From assembly GCA_036273515.1 (NCBI GenBank), contig DASUHM010000018.1, positions 1 to 64,000 on the forward strand: a DNA stretch of 64,000 bases, read 5' to 3'. The notes under the pieces were generated by a model. That model saw only the letters and a program-made list of their open reading frames with translations, did no database searches and was not told the origin of the DNA. Below are positions 26,454 to 35,689 of the stretch, in pieces (positions within the stretch are counted from its first letter, which is position 1; each line of letters opens with the position of its first letter). The DNA is from Gaiellales bacterium. GTDB lineage: Bacteria > Actinomycetota > Thermoleophilia > Gaiellales > JAICJC01. Both the position numbers and the translations under genes were made by a program.

Positions 26454-27182
26454 GGCGACCAGGGCGAGCTTGCGGACACGGCCGGAGGCGAGCCAGGAGC
26501 TCCAGAGGCGGTGGGAGGTGAGCAGGTCGTCCAGGCCCTGGCGGCCGACCTGGGCCGCGATCGCCGCGCCGCCGGCCGCGTAGGCGGCGGTCAGCGCCTC
26601 GGCGGTCGCGCGGTGGGAGGCGCTCAGGTCGGCCCGCCAGGTGACGCGCAGGCCGGCGGCCTCGAGCAGGCGCACCATCTCGTCGACCGGGGTCGGCCAG
26701 ACCGTGTCGGCGTTCGGCATCGCCGCGCGCTCCTTCGCCGTCAGCGGCCCGCCCTCCTCGAGCGTGAAGGCGAACCGGCCGCCGGGAACCAGCGCCGCCG
26801 CAACTGCCGCGAGCAAGGCCGCCTTGTCCCGGAAGGCGAGCATCGTCTCGAGCAGGAGCACGACGTCGAAGCGGCCCGCGGGCAGCGGCGGCACCTGCGC
26901 CACCTCGAACCGGCACGGAAGGCCACAGGCGCGGGCCGACGCGATCTCGATCGCGCGCGCGCTCGCATCGACGCCGAGGTAGTCGCAGCCCAGCTCGCGG
27001 GTGATGAACCGGCCCGGCCCGGCCACCCCGCAGCACACGTCGAGGACCGAGACGCCCGGTCCGATCCCGGCCCGATCCGCCAGCTCGCGAATCTCGGTCG
27101 CACGCATGAAGCTCTGCTGCCCGACGTACTCGCCCGGAGCGAAGGCCGCCGATCCGATTTCCCGCGCAATCAGTAGTTCCAC
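26421..27182 (-). CDS. SAM-dependent methyltransferase (class I)
   Basis: 253 aa. Motif I is VLDVCCGVAGPGRF (about 46-59), followed by an acidic GVDAS and a motif near VVLLLETMLAF. Resembles UbiE/glycine N-methyltransferase-type enzymes; substrate unknown. The last residues (AQAGSDPERYA) are encoded by the right arm of the inverted repeat, so the original C-terminus was replaced. GTG start with TACTCT (27193-27198) 10 bases upstream; only 5 bp separate it from the divergent gene. Confidence 0.82.
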   Translation of the reverse strand: MELLIAREIGSAAFAPGEYVGQQSFMRATEIRELADRAGIGPGVSVLDVCCGVAGPGRFITRELGCDYLGVDASARAIEIASARACGLPCRFEVAQVPPLPAGRFDVVLLLETMLAFRDKAALLAAVAAALVPGGRFAFTLEEGGPLTAKERAAMPNADTVWPTPVDEMVRLLEAAGLRVTWRADLSASHRATAEALTAAYAAGGAAIAAQVGRQGLDDLLTSHRLWSSWLASGRVRKLALVAQAGSDPERYA

Positions 27183-27187
27183 CTTGA

Positions 27188-29548
27188 ATGAGAGAGTACG
27201 GGGGGACGCTGCGGGCGGTTCCGACCGGCCCGGTGAGCGGCCTGGTAGGCCAGGTGCTCCTGCTCACGGCTCTCACGGCAACGGTCGGGCTCGGCCCGGC
27301 CGGCTGGGTGGCCGGGCTGGCATCGGCCGCCCTGGTCGACGTGACGCTCGCCCACGGGCTGATCCGCGACCCGACCGAACGGCTCGGCCCGGCCGGGTGG
27401 GTCACGCTTGCCCGGGCCACGCTCGCGCTCGGCGTCGCCGCGCTCGCGGCCGACTCCTTCGTCCGCCCGGTGCCCGTCGCCCTGCTCGTCGGGCTCGCCG
27501 TCGTCGCGCTGGCCCTCGACTACGTCGACGGCGAGGTGGCCCGCCGCACCGGCACCGTGTCCGAGCTCGGCGCCCGCCTCGACGGCGAGGTCGACGCGTT
27601 CCTGATCCTGGCGCTGAGCGTGTACGTCGCCCCCATCGCCGGCGCCTGGGTGCTCACGATCGGCGCCGCGCGCTACGCCTTCCTCGCGGCCGGCTGGGCG
27701 CTCCCCTGGATGCGGGCGCGGCTGCCGCTGCGCGACTGGCGCAAGACCGTCGCCGCGACCCAGGGCATCGTGCTCGCCGTCGCGGCGGCAGACGTCCTGC
27801 CGCTCGTGCTCGTCCAGGCCGCACTGGCAGTCGCGCTGGCGATGCTGGCCGAGTCGTTCGGCCGGGACGTATTCTGGCTCTGGCGGCGCAGGCGCAGCGG
27901 CGCGACGGCCCCGGCACCCGGGTCGCAGCCCGCCCCTCGCCGCCGGGGCCGCCGGGCGATCGGCATCGCGTTCACGGTCGCGGCCGTCGTGGTCGTCTGG
28001 GGCGCGCTCGTCGCTCCCAACCGGCCCAACGACATCGGCTTCGATGCGTTCGCCCGCGTGCCGCTCGAGGGCCTGATCGTCATCGCGCTCGCGCTCGTCC
28101 TGCCCCGCAACGCCCGCCGCGTGCTGGCCTGGATCGTCGGCCCGCTGCTGGGCGCGCTGGTCGTCCTGAAGCTGCTCGATGTCGGCTTCTTCACCGCCTT
28201 CGACCGGCCGTTCAACCCGGTGGAGGACTGGCGCTACACGTCGATCGGGATCGAGACGCTCCGCGCGTCGATCGGCCGCACCCGCGCCGACCTGGTCGTC
28301 GCCGGCGTCGTGGTCGTCGTGATCGCTGCGCTCGTCCTGCCCACGCTGGCGGTGCTACGCGTCACCCGGGTCGCATCCGGCCATCGCAGCATCTCCACGC
28401 GGGCGATCGCCGCCCTCGGCGTCGTCTGGGCGCTGTGCTGGCTGGTGGGGGCGCAGCTGGCCGGCGAGCCGATCGCCTCGACCAGCGCCGCCGAGCTGGC
28501 GGTCCACGAGGTGCGCGCGGTCGAGGCGGGCCTCCAGGACGGCGCCCGCTACGCCGCCGCGATCCACCATGACCGCTACGCCCACACGCCCGCTAGCCGG
28601 CTGCTGACCCGCCTCAGCGGCAAGGACGTGCTCGTCGTCTTCGACGAGAGCTACGGCAAGGTCGCCGTCCAGGGCTCGTCGTTCTCGCCCCAGGTGGACG
28701 CCACCCTGGCCGCCGGCACCCGCCAGCTGCGCGCCGCCGGGTTCTCGTCCGCCAGCGGCTGGCTCACCTCGCCGACCTTCGGCGGCACCAGCTGGCTGGC
28801 CCACTCCACGCTCCAGTCCGGGTCGTGGGTCGACAACCAGGGCCGCTACGACGAGCTGATGGCGAGCAACCGCTTCACGCTCGGCGACGCGTTCAAGCGG
28901 GCCGGCTGGCGGATCGTCGACGACATCCCGTCGGACGACCGTCCCTGGAGCGACGGGAAGTCGTTCTACCACTTCGACAAGATCTACAACCGCCTGAACG
29001 TCGGCTATCACGGGCCGACCTACGCGTACGCCTCGATGCCCGACCAGTACACGTATCTGGCGCTCCAGCGGCTCGAGCTGGCGAAGCGCCATCGCAAGCC
29101 CCTGTTCGCCGAGATCGACACCGTGTCGAGCCACGAGCCGTGGACGCGCATCCCGCCGCTGATCAGCTGGAGCGAGGTCGGCGACGGCTCCATCTACAAG
29201 ACGCTCCCCGTCGACACGACCGGATCGAACGATGCCGGCGAGGGCTACGGGCACTCGATCGTGTACTCGCTTCAGGCGCTCTTCTCGTACATCGAGAACT
29301 ACGGCCGCAAGAACCTCGTCGTCGTCGTGCTGGGCGACCACCAGCCCGCCCACGTCGTCTCCGGCTACGGCGTCGACCACGACGTGCCCATCTCGATCAT
29401 CGCCCACGACCCGTCGGTGTTCCGGCAGATCGCGCCCTGGGGCTGGGCGAGCGGCATGCGCCCGAGCTCGCACGGGCCGGTCTGGCGCATGAGCGCCTTC
29501 CGCAACCGCTTCCTCGGGGCATTCGGCTCCCGCCCCACGACCCCGTAG
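27188..29548 (+). CDS. CDP-alcohol phosphotransferase / sulfatase-fold fusion
   Basis: 786 aa. N-terminal part is a CDP-alcohol phosphatidyltransferase: D111-x2-D114-G115-x2-A118-R119-x8-G128-x3-D132-x3-D136 fits the catalytic signature exactly. Several membrane helices lie at about 10-470. The C-terminal part (from about 475) is an alkaline-phosphatase/sulfatase-fold domain, as in LTA-synthase-like enzymes, with VLVVFDESYGK and VVVLGDHQPA. Probably makes and then modifies a phospholipid head group or polymer at the membrane. First gene of the long operon, 7 bp before the acyltransferase. Confidence 0.85.
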   Translation: MREYGGTLRAVPTGPVSGLVGQVLLLTALTATVGLGPAGWVAGLASAALVDVTLAHGLIRDPTERLGPAGWVTLARATLALGVAALAADSFVRPVPVALLVGLAVVALALDYVDGEVARRTGTVSELGARLDGEVDAFLILALSVYVAPIAGAWVLTIGAARYAFLAAGWALPWMRARLPLRDWRKTVAATQGIVLAVAAADVLPLVLVQAALAVALAMLAESFGRDVFWLWRRRRSGATAPAPGSQPAPRRRGRRAIGIAFTVAAVVVVWGALVAPNRPNDIGFDAFARVPLEGLIVIALALVLPRNARRVLAWIVGPLLGALVVLKLLDVGFFTAFDRPFNPVEDWRYTSIGIETLRASIGRTRADLVVAGVVVVVIAALVLPTLAVLRVTRVASGHRSISTRAIAALGVVWALCWLVGAQLAGEPIASTSAAELAVHEVRAVEAGLQDGARYAAAIHHDRYAHTPASRLLTRLSGKDVLVVFDESYGKVAVQGSSFSPQVDATLAAGTRQLRAAGFSSASGWLTSPTFGGTSWLAHSTLQSGSWVDNQGRYDELMASNRFTLGDAFKRAGWRIVDDIPSDDRPWSDGKSFYHFDKIYNRLNVGYHGPTYAYASMPDQYTYLALQRLELAKRHRKPLFAEIDTVSSHEPWTRIPPLISWSEVGDGSIYKTLPVDTTGSNDAGEGYGHSIVYSLQALFSYIENYGRKNLVVVVLGDHQPAHVVSGYGVDHDVPISIIAHDPSVFRQIAPWGWASGMRPSSHGPVWRMSAFRNRFLGAFGSRPTTP

Positions 29549-29555
29549 CCTTCCG

Positions 29556-30725
29556 ATGACGATGCGCCCGGCAGGTCAGGCAGGAAGACGGATCGCAGGT
29601 CTGGACGGCGTGCGCGGCCTGGCCGCGCTCTACGTCGTCGTCAACCACATCTTCCTGCGCGCGTTCCCCGGCTACCCGGCCGACACGGCGCCGTTCTGGG
29701 CCGCCTGGTTCATCTACGGGCGCTTCGCGGTCGTCGTCTTCATCGTCCTCTCCGGCCTGTCGCTGACGCTGGCGCCGGCCCGCAACGGCTGGCGCCTCGA
29801 CGCGCTGTCGCGGTTCGCGCGGCGGCGGGCCTGGCGGATCCTGCCGCCGTACTGGGCCGCGCTCGTCTTCAGCCTCCTCGTGGCCTGGCTGATCGTCCCG
29901 CCGCCCGGCGAGGGCGCCCCCGACGTCTGGTCGGTGCTCGTGAACGGCCTCCTCGTCCAGAACATCGTCGCCGCGCCCACCCCCAACCGCGCGTTCTGGT
30001 CGATTGCCGTCGAGGCGCAGCTCTACCTGCTCTTCCCGCTGCTGCTCCTGCTCGTGCGCCGCCGCGGCGCGATCGCGATGGTCGCCGCCGTCACGGCCGT
30101 CGTCGCCGCGATCGGCATCGTCGGCCCGCACGTCGCCGGGATCGACACGTTCGTGATCCAGTCGGCGCCCGACCTGGCGGCGCTCTTCGCCGTCGGCGTC
30201 CTGGCCGGCGGGATCGTGATCGCGAGCGAGCGGCGGCGGTCGTGGCCGTGGGCCTGGATCGCGCTCGCCGCCGCGACGCCGGTGCTGGCGACGATCGCGT
30301 GGCGGGGCTCGGTGTGGACGCTCGACCGGCTCTACTGGGTCGATCTCGCCCTCGGGCCGGCCATCGCCTGCCTGCTGGCGGCGCTCGTCACCGGCCGGCC
30401 GGCGCCGCTCCTGCGCGCGCTCGACTCGCGACCGATCCGAAGCCTCGGCCTCTCGTCGTACAGCCTCTACCTGGTTCACGGGCCGATCGTGGTCGTCGTG
30501 TACGAGAAGGTCGTGGCCGGCCGCGTCGGCCACGGCGCGCCGTCGTTCCTGCTCGCGGTGGCGCTGATCGTGCCGCTCGCGATCCTCTTCGCGCGCGGCT
30601 TCGCGGCCGTGTTCGAGATCCCGTTTCAGCGCCATCGCGGCTGGCCCGGCTGGCGCCTCCCGGCGCCCCCCCGGGGCGAATCCACCCGCGTCGGACGCGC
30701 GTACTCGCGGAGAGCTGCATCGTGA
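29556..30725 (+). CDS. Acyltransferase 3 family membrane enzyme (OafA-like)
   Basis: 389 aa with about 10 membrane helices. The N-terminal [21 protein letters not shown] carries the conserved catalytic His, and [20 protein letters not shown] is the second family signature. Adds acyl groups to cell-surface glycans, lipids or small molecules. Its TGA overlaps the GTG of the dehydrogenase gene, linking it to the downstream cluster. Confidence 0.9.
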   Translation: MTMRPAGQAGRRIAGLDGVRGLAALYVVVNHIFLRAFPGYPADTAPFWAAWFIYGRFAVVVFIVLSGLSLTLAPARNGWRLDALSRFARRRAWRILPPYWAALVFSLLVAWLIVPPPGEGAPDVWSVLVNGLLVQNIVAAPTPNRAFWSIAVEAQLYLLFPLLLLLVRRRGAIAMVAAVTAVVAAIGIVGPHVAGIDTFVIQSAPDLAALFAVGVLAGGIVIASERRRSWPWAWIALAAATPVLATIAWRGSVWTLDRLYWVDLALGPAIACLLAALVTGRPAPLLRALDSRPIRSLGLSSYSLYLVHGPIVVVVYEKVVAGRVGHGAPSFLLAVALIVPLAILFARGFAAVFEIPFQRHRGWPGWRLPAPPRGESTRVGRAYSRRAAS

Positions 30726-31747
30726 TCGAAGCGCGCGAACCGATGGCACAGGAACACGAGATGGCACACGCGTTCTGGCTGCGGAGCCCCGGCTGCGGGG
30801 AGATCCGGCCGGCCCCGCTGCCGCGGCCCGGCGACGACGACGTCCTCGTGCGCACCGTCCGCTCGGGCGTCAGCCGGGGCACCGAGCTGCGCGTGTTCCG
30901 CGGCGGCGTGCCGCCCGAGCAGTACGCGACGATGCGGGCGCCATTCCAGGAGGGGGAGTTCCCGGCTCCGGTCAAGTACGGCTACCTGAGCGTCGGCGCC
31001 GTCGAGGAAGGCCCGCGCAGCCTGCGCGGCCGCACCGTCTTCTGCCTCTACCCGCACCAGACCGCCTACGTCGTCCCGGCCGCCTCCGTGTCCGTCGTTC
31101 CCGAGGACGTGCCGCCCGAGCGCGCCGTCCTCGCCGGCACCGTCGAGACGGCCGTGAACGCGCTCTGGGACGCCGCGCCGATGGTCGGCGACCGCGTCGC
31201 CGTCGTCGGCGCCGGGATGCTCGGGTGCTGCGTCGCCCGCCTGCTGGGCCGGATCCCCGGCGTGGAGGTCACGCTCGTCGACGTCGATGCCGCCCGCGGC
31301 GCCGTCGCCGGCGCGCTCGGTGCGGGATTCGCGCTGCCCGCCGACGCCGCCGGCAGCCGCGAGCTCGTCTTCCACACGAGCGCGACGGCCGCGGGCCTGC
31401 AGCGCTCGCTCGAGCTGCTCGCGCCCGAGGGCACCGTGATCGACCTCAGCTGGTACGGCGAGAAGGAGGTCACCCTGTCGCTCGGCGGCGCCTTCCATAC
31501 CGACCGGCTCCGCATCCGCTCGAGCCAGGTCGGCGCCGTCTCCCCCGCCCGGCGCGCGCGGCGCACGACGGCCGCCCGGCTGGCGCTCGCGCTCGACCTG
31601 CTGCGCGACCCCGCGTTCGACGCCCTCATCACGGGCGCCTCGCCGTTCGCCGAGCTGCCCGACGTCATGGCCCGGCTGGCGGCGGGGAACCTGCCGGCGC
31701 TGTGCCACACCATCACCTACGACGGAGCCGCGCCGTGTACAGCGTGA
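30722..31747 (+). CDS. Zinc-type alcohol dehydrogenase family protein
   Basis: 341 aa from the coupled GTG; ATG at 30761 (328 aa) is possible and has AGGAAC upstream. MDR fold: GroES-like N-terminus with the [14 protein letters not shown] signature, Rossmann motif [18 protein letters not shown], and a C-terminal catalytic return. The usual zinc-ligand Cys after VSRGTE is absent, as in several biosynthetic members of this subfamily. Likely an NAD(P)-dependent redox step on the cluster's product. Confidence 0.8.
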   Translation: MIEAREPMAQEHEMAHAFWLRSPGCGEIRPAPLPRPGDDDVLVRTVRSGVSRGTELRVFRGGVPPEQYATMRAPFQEGEFPAPVKYGYLSVGAVEEGPRSLRGRTVFCLYPHQTAYVVPAASVSVVPEDVPPERAVLAGTVETAVNALWDAAPMVGDRVAVVGAGMLGCCVARLLGRIPGVEVTLVDVDAARGAVAGALGAGFALPADAAGSRELVFHTSATAAGLQRSLELLAPEGTVIDLSWYGEKEVTLSLGGAFHTDRLRIRSSQVGAVSPARRARRTTAARLALALDLLRDPAFDALITGASPFAELPDVMARLAAGNLPALCHTITYDGAAPCTA

Positions 31748-32133
31748 CCGTCCGCGACCACATGATGATCGCGCACAGCCTCCGCGGCGAGGTGTTCGGG
31801 CCGGCCCAGGGTCTCCACGGCGCGACCTACGTGATCGACGCCACCTTCCGCCGGGCGGCCCTCGACGAGAACGGGATCGTCGTCGACATCGGCCGGGCGG
31901 CCGCGGAGCTCCATGCCGTCGTCGAGGGGCTGACCTACCGGAACCTCGACGCCGAGCCCGGCCTCGCGGGCGAGAACACGACGACGGAGGTGCTCGCGCG
32001 GGTGATCGCCGACCGGCTCGCCGAACGGGTGCACGACGGCGCGCTGGGCGCGGGCGCCGGCGGTCTCGACAGCCTCGTCATCACCTTGCACGAGTCGCAT
32101 GTCGCCTGGGCGAGCTACGAGCGGCCGCTATGA
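31735..32133 (+). CDS. PTPS/QueD-fold protein lacking the catalytic triad
   Basis: 132 aa, normal length for 6-pyruvoyl-tetrahydropterin synthase / 6-carboxy-tetrahydropterin synthase. Zinc-site His H14 (MIAHSL) and H28 are kept, but HGH is HGA, the catalytic Cys before it is absent, and the usual DH dyad before the LN motif is LT (GLTYRNLD). The substrate-holding NTTTE and LHESH motifs remain. It may bind a pterin-like compound but cannot use the standard chemistry. GTG at 31735 overlaps the preceding gene by 13 bases; a GTG at 31744 is the alternative. Confidence 0.85.
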   Translation: MYSVTVRDHMMIAHSLRGEVFGPAQGLHGATYVIDATFRRAALDENGIVVDIGRAAAELHAVVEGLTYRNLDAEPGLAGENTTTEVLARVIADRLAERVHDGALGAGAGGLDSLVITLHESHVAWASYERPL

Positions 32134-33188
32134 GGGACGTGCACGTCATCGTTCCCGGCGGCTACGACGACCCGGCCCGGCCGAGCGGCGGCAACACCTA
32201 CGACCGGCGGGTGTGCGAGGGCCTCGCGGCGCAGGGCTGGCCGGTCGTGGTGCATGCCGTGCCCGGGTCGTGGCCGCATCCCAACGCAGCGGCACACGCC
32301 CTCCTGGCGGACGTCGTGGGCCGGATCCCCGACGATGCCCTCGTGCTGCTCGACGGCCTGGTCGCGTCGACCGCGCCCGAGGTGCTCGTGCCCCAGGCGC
32401 AGCGCCTGCGCCTGGTCGCGCTCGTCCACATGCCGCTCGGCCGGCGCCAGGCGGAGGCCGTCGCGCGCGAGCGGGAGGGCGCCGTGCTCTCGAGCGCGAG
32501 GGCCGTCGTGACGACGAGCGAGTGGGCGCGGCGCACGCTGCTCGCGTTGTACGGCCTGGCGGCGGAGCGGGTGCGGGTCGCCGAGCCGGGTGTCGATGCC
32601 GCCGACCTGGCGCCGGGCACGGCCACTGCGGGCGCGCTCCTGTGCGTCGCCGCCGTGACGCCCGGGAAGGGCCACGACGTGCTGCTCGACGCGCTCTCGA
32701 CGATGCCGGAGCTGCGCTGGCATTGCCGCTGCGTCGGCAGCCTCGACCGCGACCCCGCATACGCCCGGCGGCTGCGGCTGCGCAGCGCCGATCTCGGGCT
32801 CGGGCAGCGCCTGTCGTTCCCGGGGCCGGGGGCGGGCGCCGAGCTCGACCGCAGCTACGCCGCCGCCGACCTGCTGGTGCTCGCCTCGCGCGGCGAGACG
32901 TACGGCATGGTCGTCACCGAGGCGCTCGCCCGCGGCCTGCCCGTGATCGCAGCCGACGTGGGCGGCGTGCCCGAGGCCCTCGGCCACGCCGGCGACGGCT
33001 CGCGGCCGGGCGCACTCGTGCCGCCCGACGACCCGGCCGGGCTCGGCGCCGCGCTTCGCGCCTGGCTCGGCGATGCCGACCTGCGGCACAGGTGGCGCCG
33101 CGCGGCCCAGGAGCGGCGCGCGGCGCTCGAGCCGTGGTCGGCCACGACGTCGACGCTTGCGGCCGTCCTCCAGGGAGCCGCCCCGTGA
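32130..33188 (+). CDS. GT4-family glycosyltransferase
   Basis: 352 aa, GT-B fold. Donor-binding motif [21 protein letters not shown] followed by [11 protein letters not shown], with the two conserved Glu of GT4 retaining enzymes. The N-terminus has [20 protein letters not shown], typical of acceptor domains. Transfers a nucleotide-sugar residue; acceptor probably the cluster's small molecule (inference). ATG overlaps the PTPS stop (ATGA). Confidence 0.88.
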   Translation: MRDVHVIVPGGYDDPARPSGGNTYDRRVCEGLAAQGWPVVVHAVPGSWPHPNAAAHALLADVVGRIPDDALVLLDGLVASTAPEVLVPQAQRLRLVALVHMPLGRRQAEAVAREREGAVLSSARAVVTTSEWARRTLLALYGLAAERVRVAEPGVDAADLAPGTATAGALLCVAAVTPGKGHDVLLDALSTMPELRWHCRCVGSLDRDPAYARRLRLRSADLGLGQRLSFPGPGAGAELDRSYAAADLLVLASRGETYGMVVTEALARGLPVIAADVGGVPEALGHAGDGSRPGALVPPDDPAGLGAALRAWLGDADLRHRWRRAAQERRAALEPWSATTSTLAAVLQGAAP

Positions 33189-34024
33189 GCGTCGAGACGA
33201 TCCGCGTCAGCACCGAATGGCTCGACCTGCGCGAGGGCGCCGATGCCGCTGCCCGCTCCCGCGAGCTCGTCGGCGAGCTCGGACGCCACCTTCCGGCGAG
33301 CGGCGTGCAGGTGATCCACGACCTCGCCTGCGGCACGGGCGCGATGGGCAGGTGGCTCGCGCCGCTGCTCCCCGGCCGGCAGCACTGGGTGCTGCACGAC
33401 CGCGACGCCGACCTGCTCGACGTGGCCGCCGCCCGCTGCCCGGCGCCCGCGGCGGACGGGGCGCCGGTCGACGTCGAGACGCGCTGCTCCGACATCACCC
33501 GGCTCACCGCGGACGACCTGGGCGGGACCGGGCTCATCACCGCCTCTGCGCTGCTCGACCTGCTCACCCGTGACGAGCTCGACGACCTCCTCGACGTCTG
33601 CCTCGCCGCCAAGTGCCCGCTCCTGCTGACGCTCTCCGTGGCCGGCCACGTCGAGCTGGCACCGGCGGATCTGCTGGACGCCCGGGTGGCGGCCGCGTTC
33701 GACGCACACCAGCGGCGGATGACGGGCCGCGGCCGCCTGCTCGGCCCCGACGCCGTCGCCGCAGCCGTCGCAGAGCTCTCGGCGGCCGGAAGCCGGGTGC
33801 TCGTCAGGCGCAGCGCCTGGCGGCTCGGCGCCGCCGAGGCCGGGCTCGCGGCGGCGTGGCTCCGCGGCTGGATCGCGGCGGCGTGCGAGCAGGAGCCGGA
33901 GCTCGCCGACGAGATCGGTTCGTACGCGCACGGCCGCCTGGCCGCGGCACAGGTGGGGCGGCTGGCCGTGACGGTCGGCCACGCCGATCTGCTCGCCCTG
34001 CCCCGCGATCGGGAGGCGGCATGA
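33185..34024 (+). CDS. Class I SAM-dependent methyltransferase
   Basis: 279 aa. Motif I is VIHDLACGTGAMGRWLAPLL (about 42-61), then VLHDRDADLL as the acidic post-I loop. The rest is a Rossmann methyltransferase with a helical C-terminal extension. GTG overlaps the preceding stop by 4 bases. Acceptor unknown, presumably an intermediate of this operon. Confidence 0.82.
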   Translation: MSVETIRVSTEWLDLREGADAAARSRELVGELGRHLPASGVQVIHDLACGTGAMGRWLAPLLPGRQHWVLHDRDADLLDVAAARCPAPAADGAPVDVETRCSDITRLTADDLGGTGLITASALLDLLTRDELDDLLDVCLAAKCPLLLTLSVAGHVELAPADLLDARVAAAFDAHQRRMTGRGRLLGPDAVAAAVAELSAAGSRVLVRRSAWRLGAAEAGLAAAWLRGWIAAACEQEPELADEIGSYAHGRLAAAQVGRLAVTVGHADLLALPRDREAA

Positions 34025-34977
34025 GCCTGCGGGCCTGGCGCCGGGTGCGACTCTGGGGCGCCGCCGCCGTGCTTGCGGCGATCGTCTGGCGGCTCGGCAC
34101 CGGCCCGTTCCGCGACGGCATCGGCGCCGTCGACGCCCGCGTGCTCGCGGTCGGACTCGGTATCGGCCTCGTCACCACGGTCTGCTGCGCCTGGCGCTGG
34201 ACGGTCGTCGCGCGCGGCCTCGGCATCGAGCTCTCGCTGCCCGCGGCCGTGGCCGCCTACTACCGCTCGATCTTCCTCAACCTGACGCTGCCCGGCGGGG
34301 TCGTCGGCGACGTGCACCGCGGCGTCCGCCACGGCCGCGATGCCGGCGACGTCGGCCGCGGCCTGCGCGCGGTCGCCTGGGAGCGCACCGCCGGACAGGT
34401 CGTCCAGGCGCTGCTCACGCTCGCCGTCCTGCTCGCCCTGCCGTCGCCGGTGCGAACGTTCGTCGTCCCCATCGCAATTGGCGTCGCCGGAGCGACAATC
34501 GGCGTGGGGCTGCTGCTCGAGCGGGCCCGGCCGCGCCGCCGGTCGTGGTGGGCGCGGGCCCGCCGCGGCATCGCCCGCGACGTGCGCGCGGGGCTGCTCG
34601 CCCGGGGAGCGCTCCCGGTCGTCGCGCTGACGTCGGCGCTCGTCGTGATCGGCCACGCGCTCACGTTCCTCGTGGCCGCGCGGGCGGCCGGCGTCTCGGC
34701 GCCACCGGCCCGGATGCTGCCGCTGGCCCTGCTCGCCATGCTCGGGATGGTCGTCCCCGGGATCGCCGGCTGGGGCCCCCGCGAGGGCGCGACGGCGTGG
34801 GTGTTCGGCGCGGCCGGCCTGGGTGCGGGCCAGGGCGTCGCCACCGCCGTCGTCTACGGGGTGATGGTGCTCGTCGCCGCCCTTCCGGGCGCGCTCGTGC
34901 TGCTCGGCGGGCGGTTCGAGCCGCCGCTGCGCGCCCTCGTCGCCGGCGCCAAGACCGACGGAGTCGCCGATGCCTGA
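34021..34977 (+). CDS. LPG-synthase-TM/flippase-like membrane protein
   Basis: 318 aa with 7-8 membrane helices. Matches the lysylphosphatidylglycerol synthase transmembrane family (UPF0104, AglD-like): RSIFLNLTLPGGVVGDVHRG is diagnostic, and MVVPGIAGWGPREGATAW the second conserved patch. No aminoacyl-transferase domain is attached, so transport or flipping of a lipid or glycoconjugate is more likely than lysyl transfer. ATG overlaps the methyltransferase stop. Confidence 0.85.
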   Translation: MSLRAWRRVRLWGAAAVLAAIVWRLGTGPFRDGIGAVDARVLAVGLGIGLVTTVCCAWRWTVVARGLGIELSLPAAVAAYYRSIFLNLTLPGGVVGDVHRGVRHGRDAGDVGRGLRAVAWERTAGQVVQALLTLAVLLALPSPVRTFVVPIAIGVAGATIGVGLLLERARPRRRSWWARARRGIARDVRAGLLARGALPVVALTSALVVIGHALTFLVAARAAGVSAPPARMLPLALLAMLGMVVPGIAGWGPREGATAWVFGAAGLGAGQGVATAVVYGVMVLVAALPGALVLLGGRFEPPLRALVAGAKTDGVADA

Positions 34978-35659
34978 CCGCCCGTACACGCTGCTCTCGT
35001 GCAGCATGTCGATCGACGGCTATATCGCCGGCGCCGCGTCGCGGCTGCTGCTCTCGAACGGCGACGACTTCGACCGCGTCGACGCCGTGCGCGCGTCCTG
35101 CGACGCGATTCTCGTCGGCGCGGCAACGGTGCGGATCGACAACCCGCGCTTGCTCGTGCGCTCGCAGCGGCTGCGCGAGCGGCGGGCGGCCCACGGGCTG
35201 CCGCCGTCGCCGGCGAAGGTGACCGTGACCCGCCGCGCGCACCTCGACGCGCGGGCCGACTTCTTCACCGCCGGCGAGGCCGAGAAGCTCGTCTACTGCG
35301 CCAGCCCGCGCGTCGGCGACGCCCGCGCCCGGCTGGGAGAGGTCGCGACCGTCATCGACGGCGGCGACGGCGTCGAGATGCGGCGGCTGAGCGCCGACCT
35401 CTCCGCCCGCGGCGTCGAGCGGCTGATGGTCGAGGGCGGCGGCACCGTCCACACGCAGTTCCTGACCGCCGACCTCGTCGACGAGCTGCAGCTGGTCGTC
35501 GCGCCCGTCTTCGTCGGCGACTCCGACGCGCCCCGGTTCGTCCGCGACGGCACCTTCCCCTGGAACCCCGCCCGGCGGGCGCGGCTGGCCGAGGTCCAGC
35601 AGATCGGCGACGTGGTCCTGATGCGCTACGCGCTCTCCGCGCGCTTCGGCGACGGCTGA
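34970..35659 (+). CDS. RibD C-terminal-domain / DHFR-like reductase
   Basis: 229 aa. Matches the reductase half of RibD and DHFR-like NADPH enzymes: YTLLSCSMSIDGYIA, ILVGAATVRIDNPRLLVR and LMVEGGGTVHTQFLTADLVDEL. RibD reduces the ribosyl group of a pyrimidine in riboflavin synthesis. No deaminase domain and no rib genes are nearby, so a pathway-specific reductase is likely. It overlaps the preceding gene by 8 bases and ends the operon. Confidence 0.88.
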   Translation: MPDRPYTLLSCSMSIDGYIAGAASRLLLSNGDDFDRVDAVRASCDAILVGAATVRIDNPRLLVRSQRLRERRAAHGLPPSPAKVTVTRRAHLDARADFFTAGEAEKLVYCASPRVGDARARLGEVATVIDGGDGVEMRRLSADLSARGVERLMVEGGGTVHTQFLTADLVDELQLVVAPVFVGDSDAPRFVRDGTFPWNPARRARLAEVQQIGDVVLMRYALSARFGDG

Positions 35660-35675
35660 GCCCGAGACCGCCGCG

Positions 35676-35689
35676 TAGACTCGGCGGCG
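35676..35689 (+). promoter_or_regulatory. Leaderless promoter of the HAD gene
   Basis: TAGACT -10 box (35676-35681) ends 8 bases before the ATG; no ribosome site is present. Confidence 0.6.
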
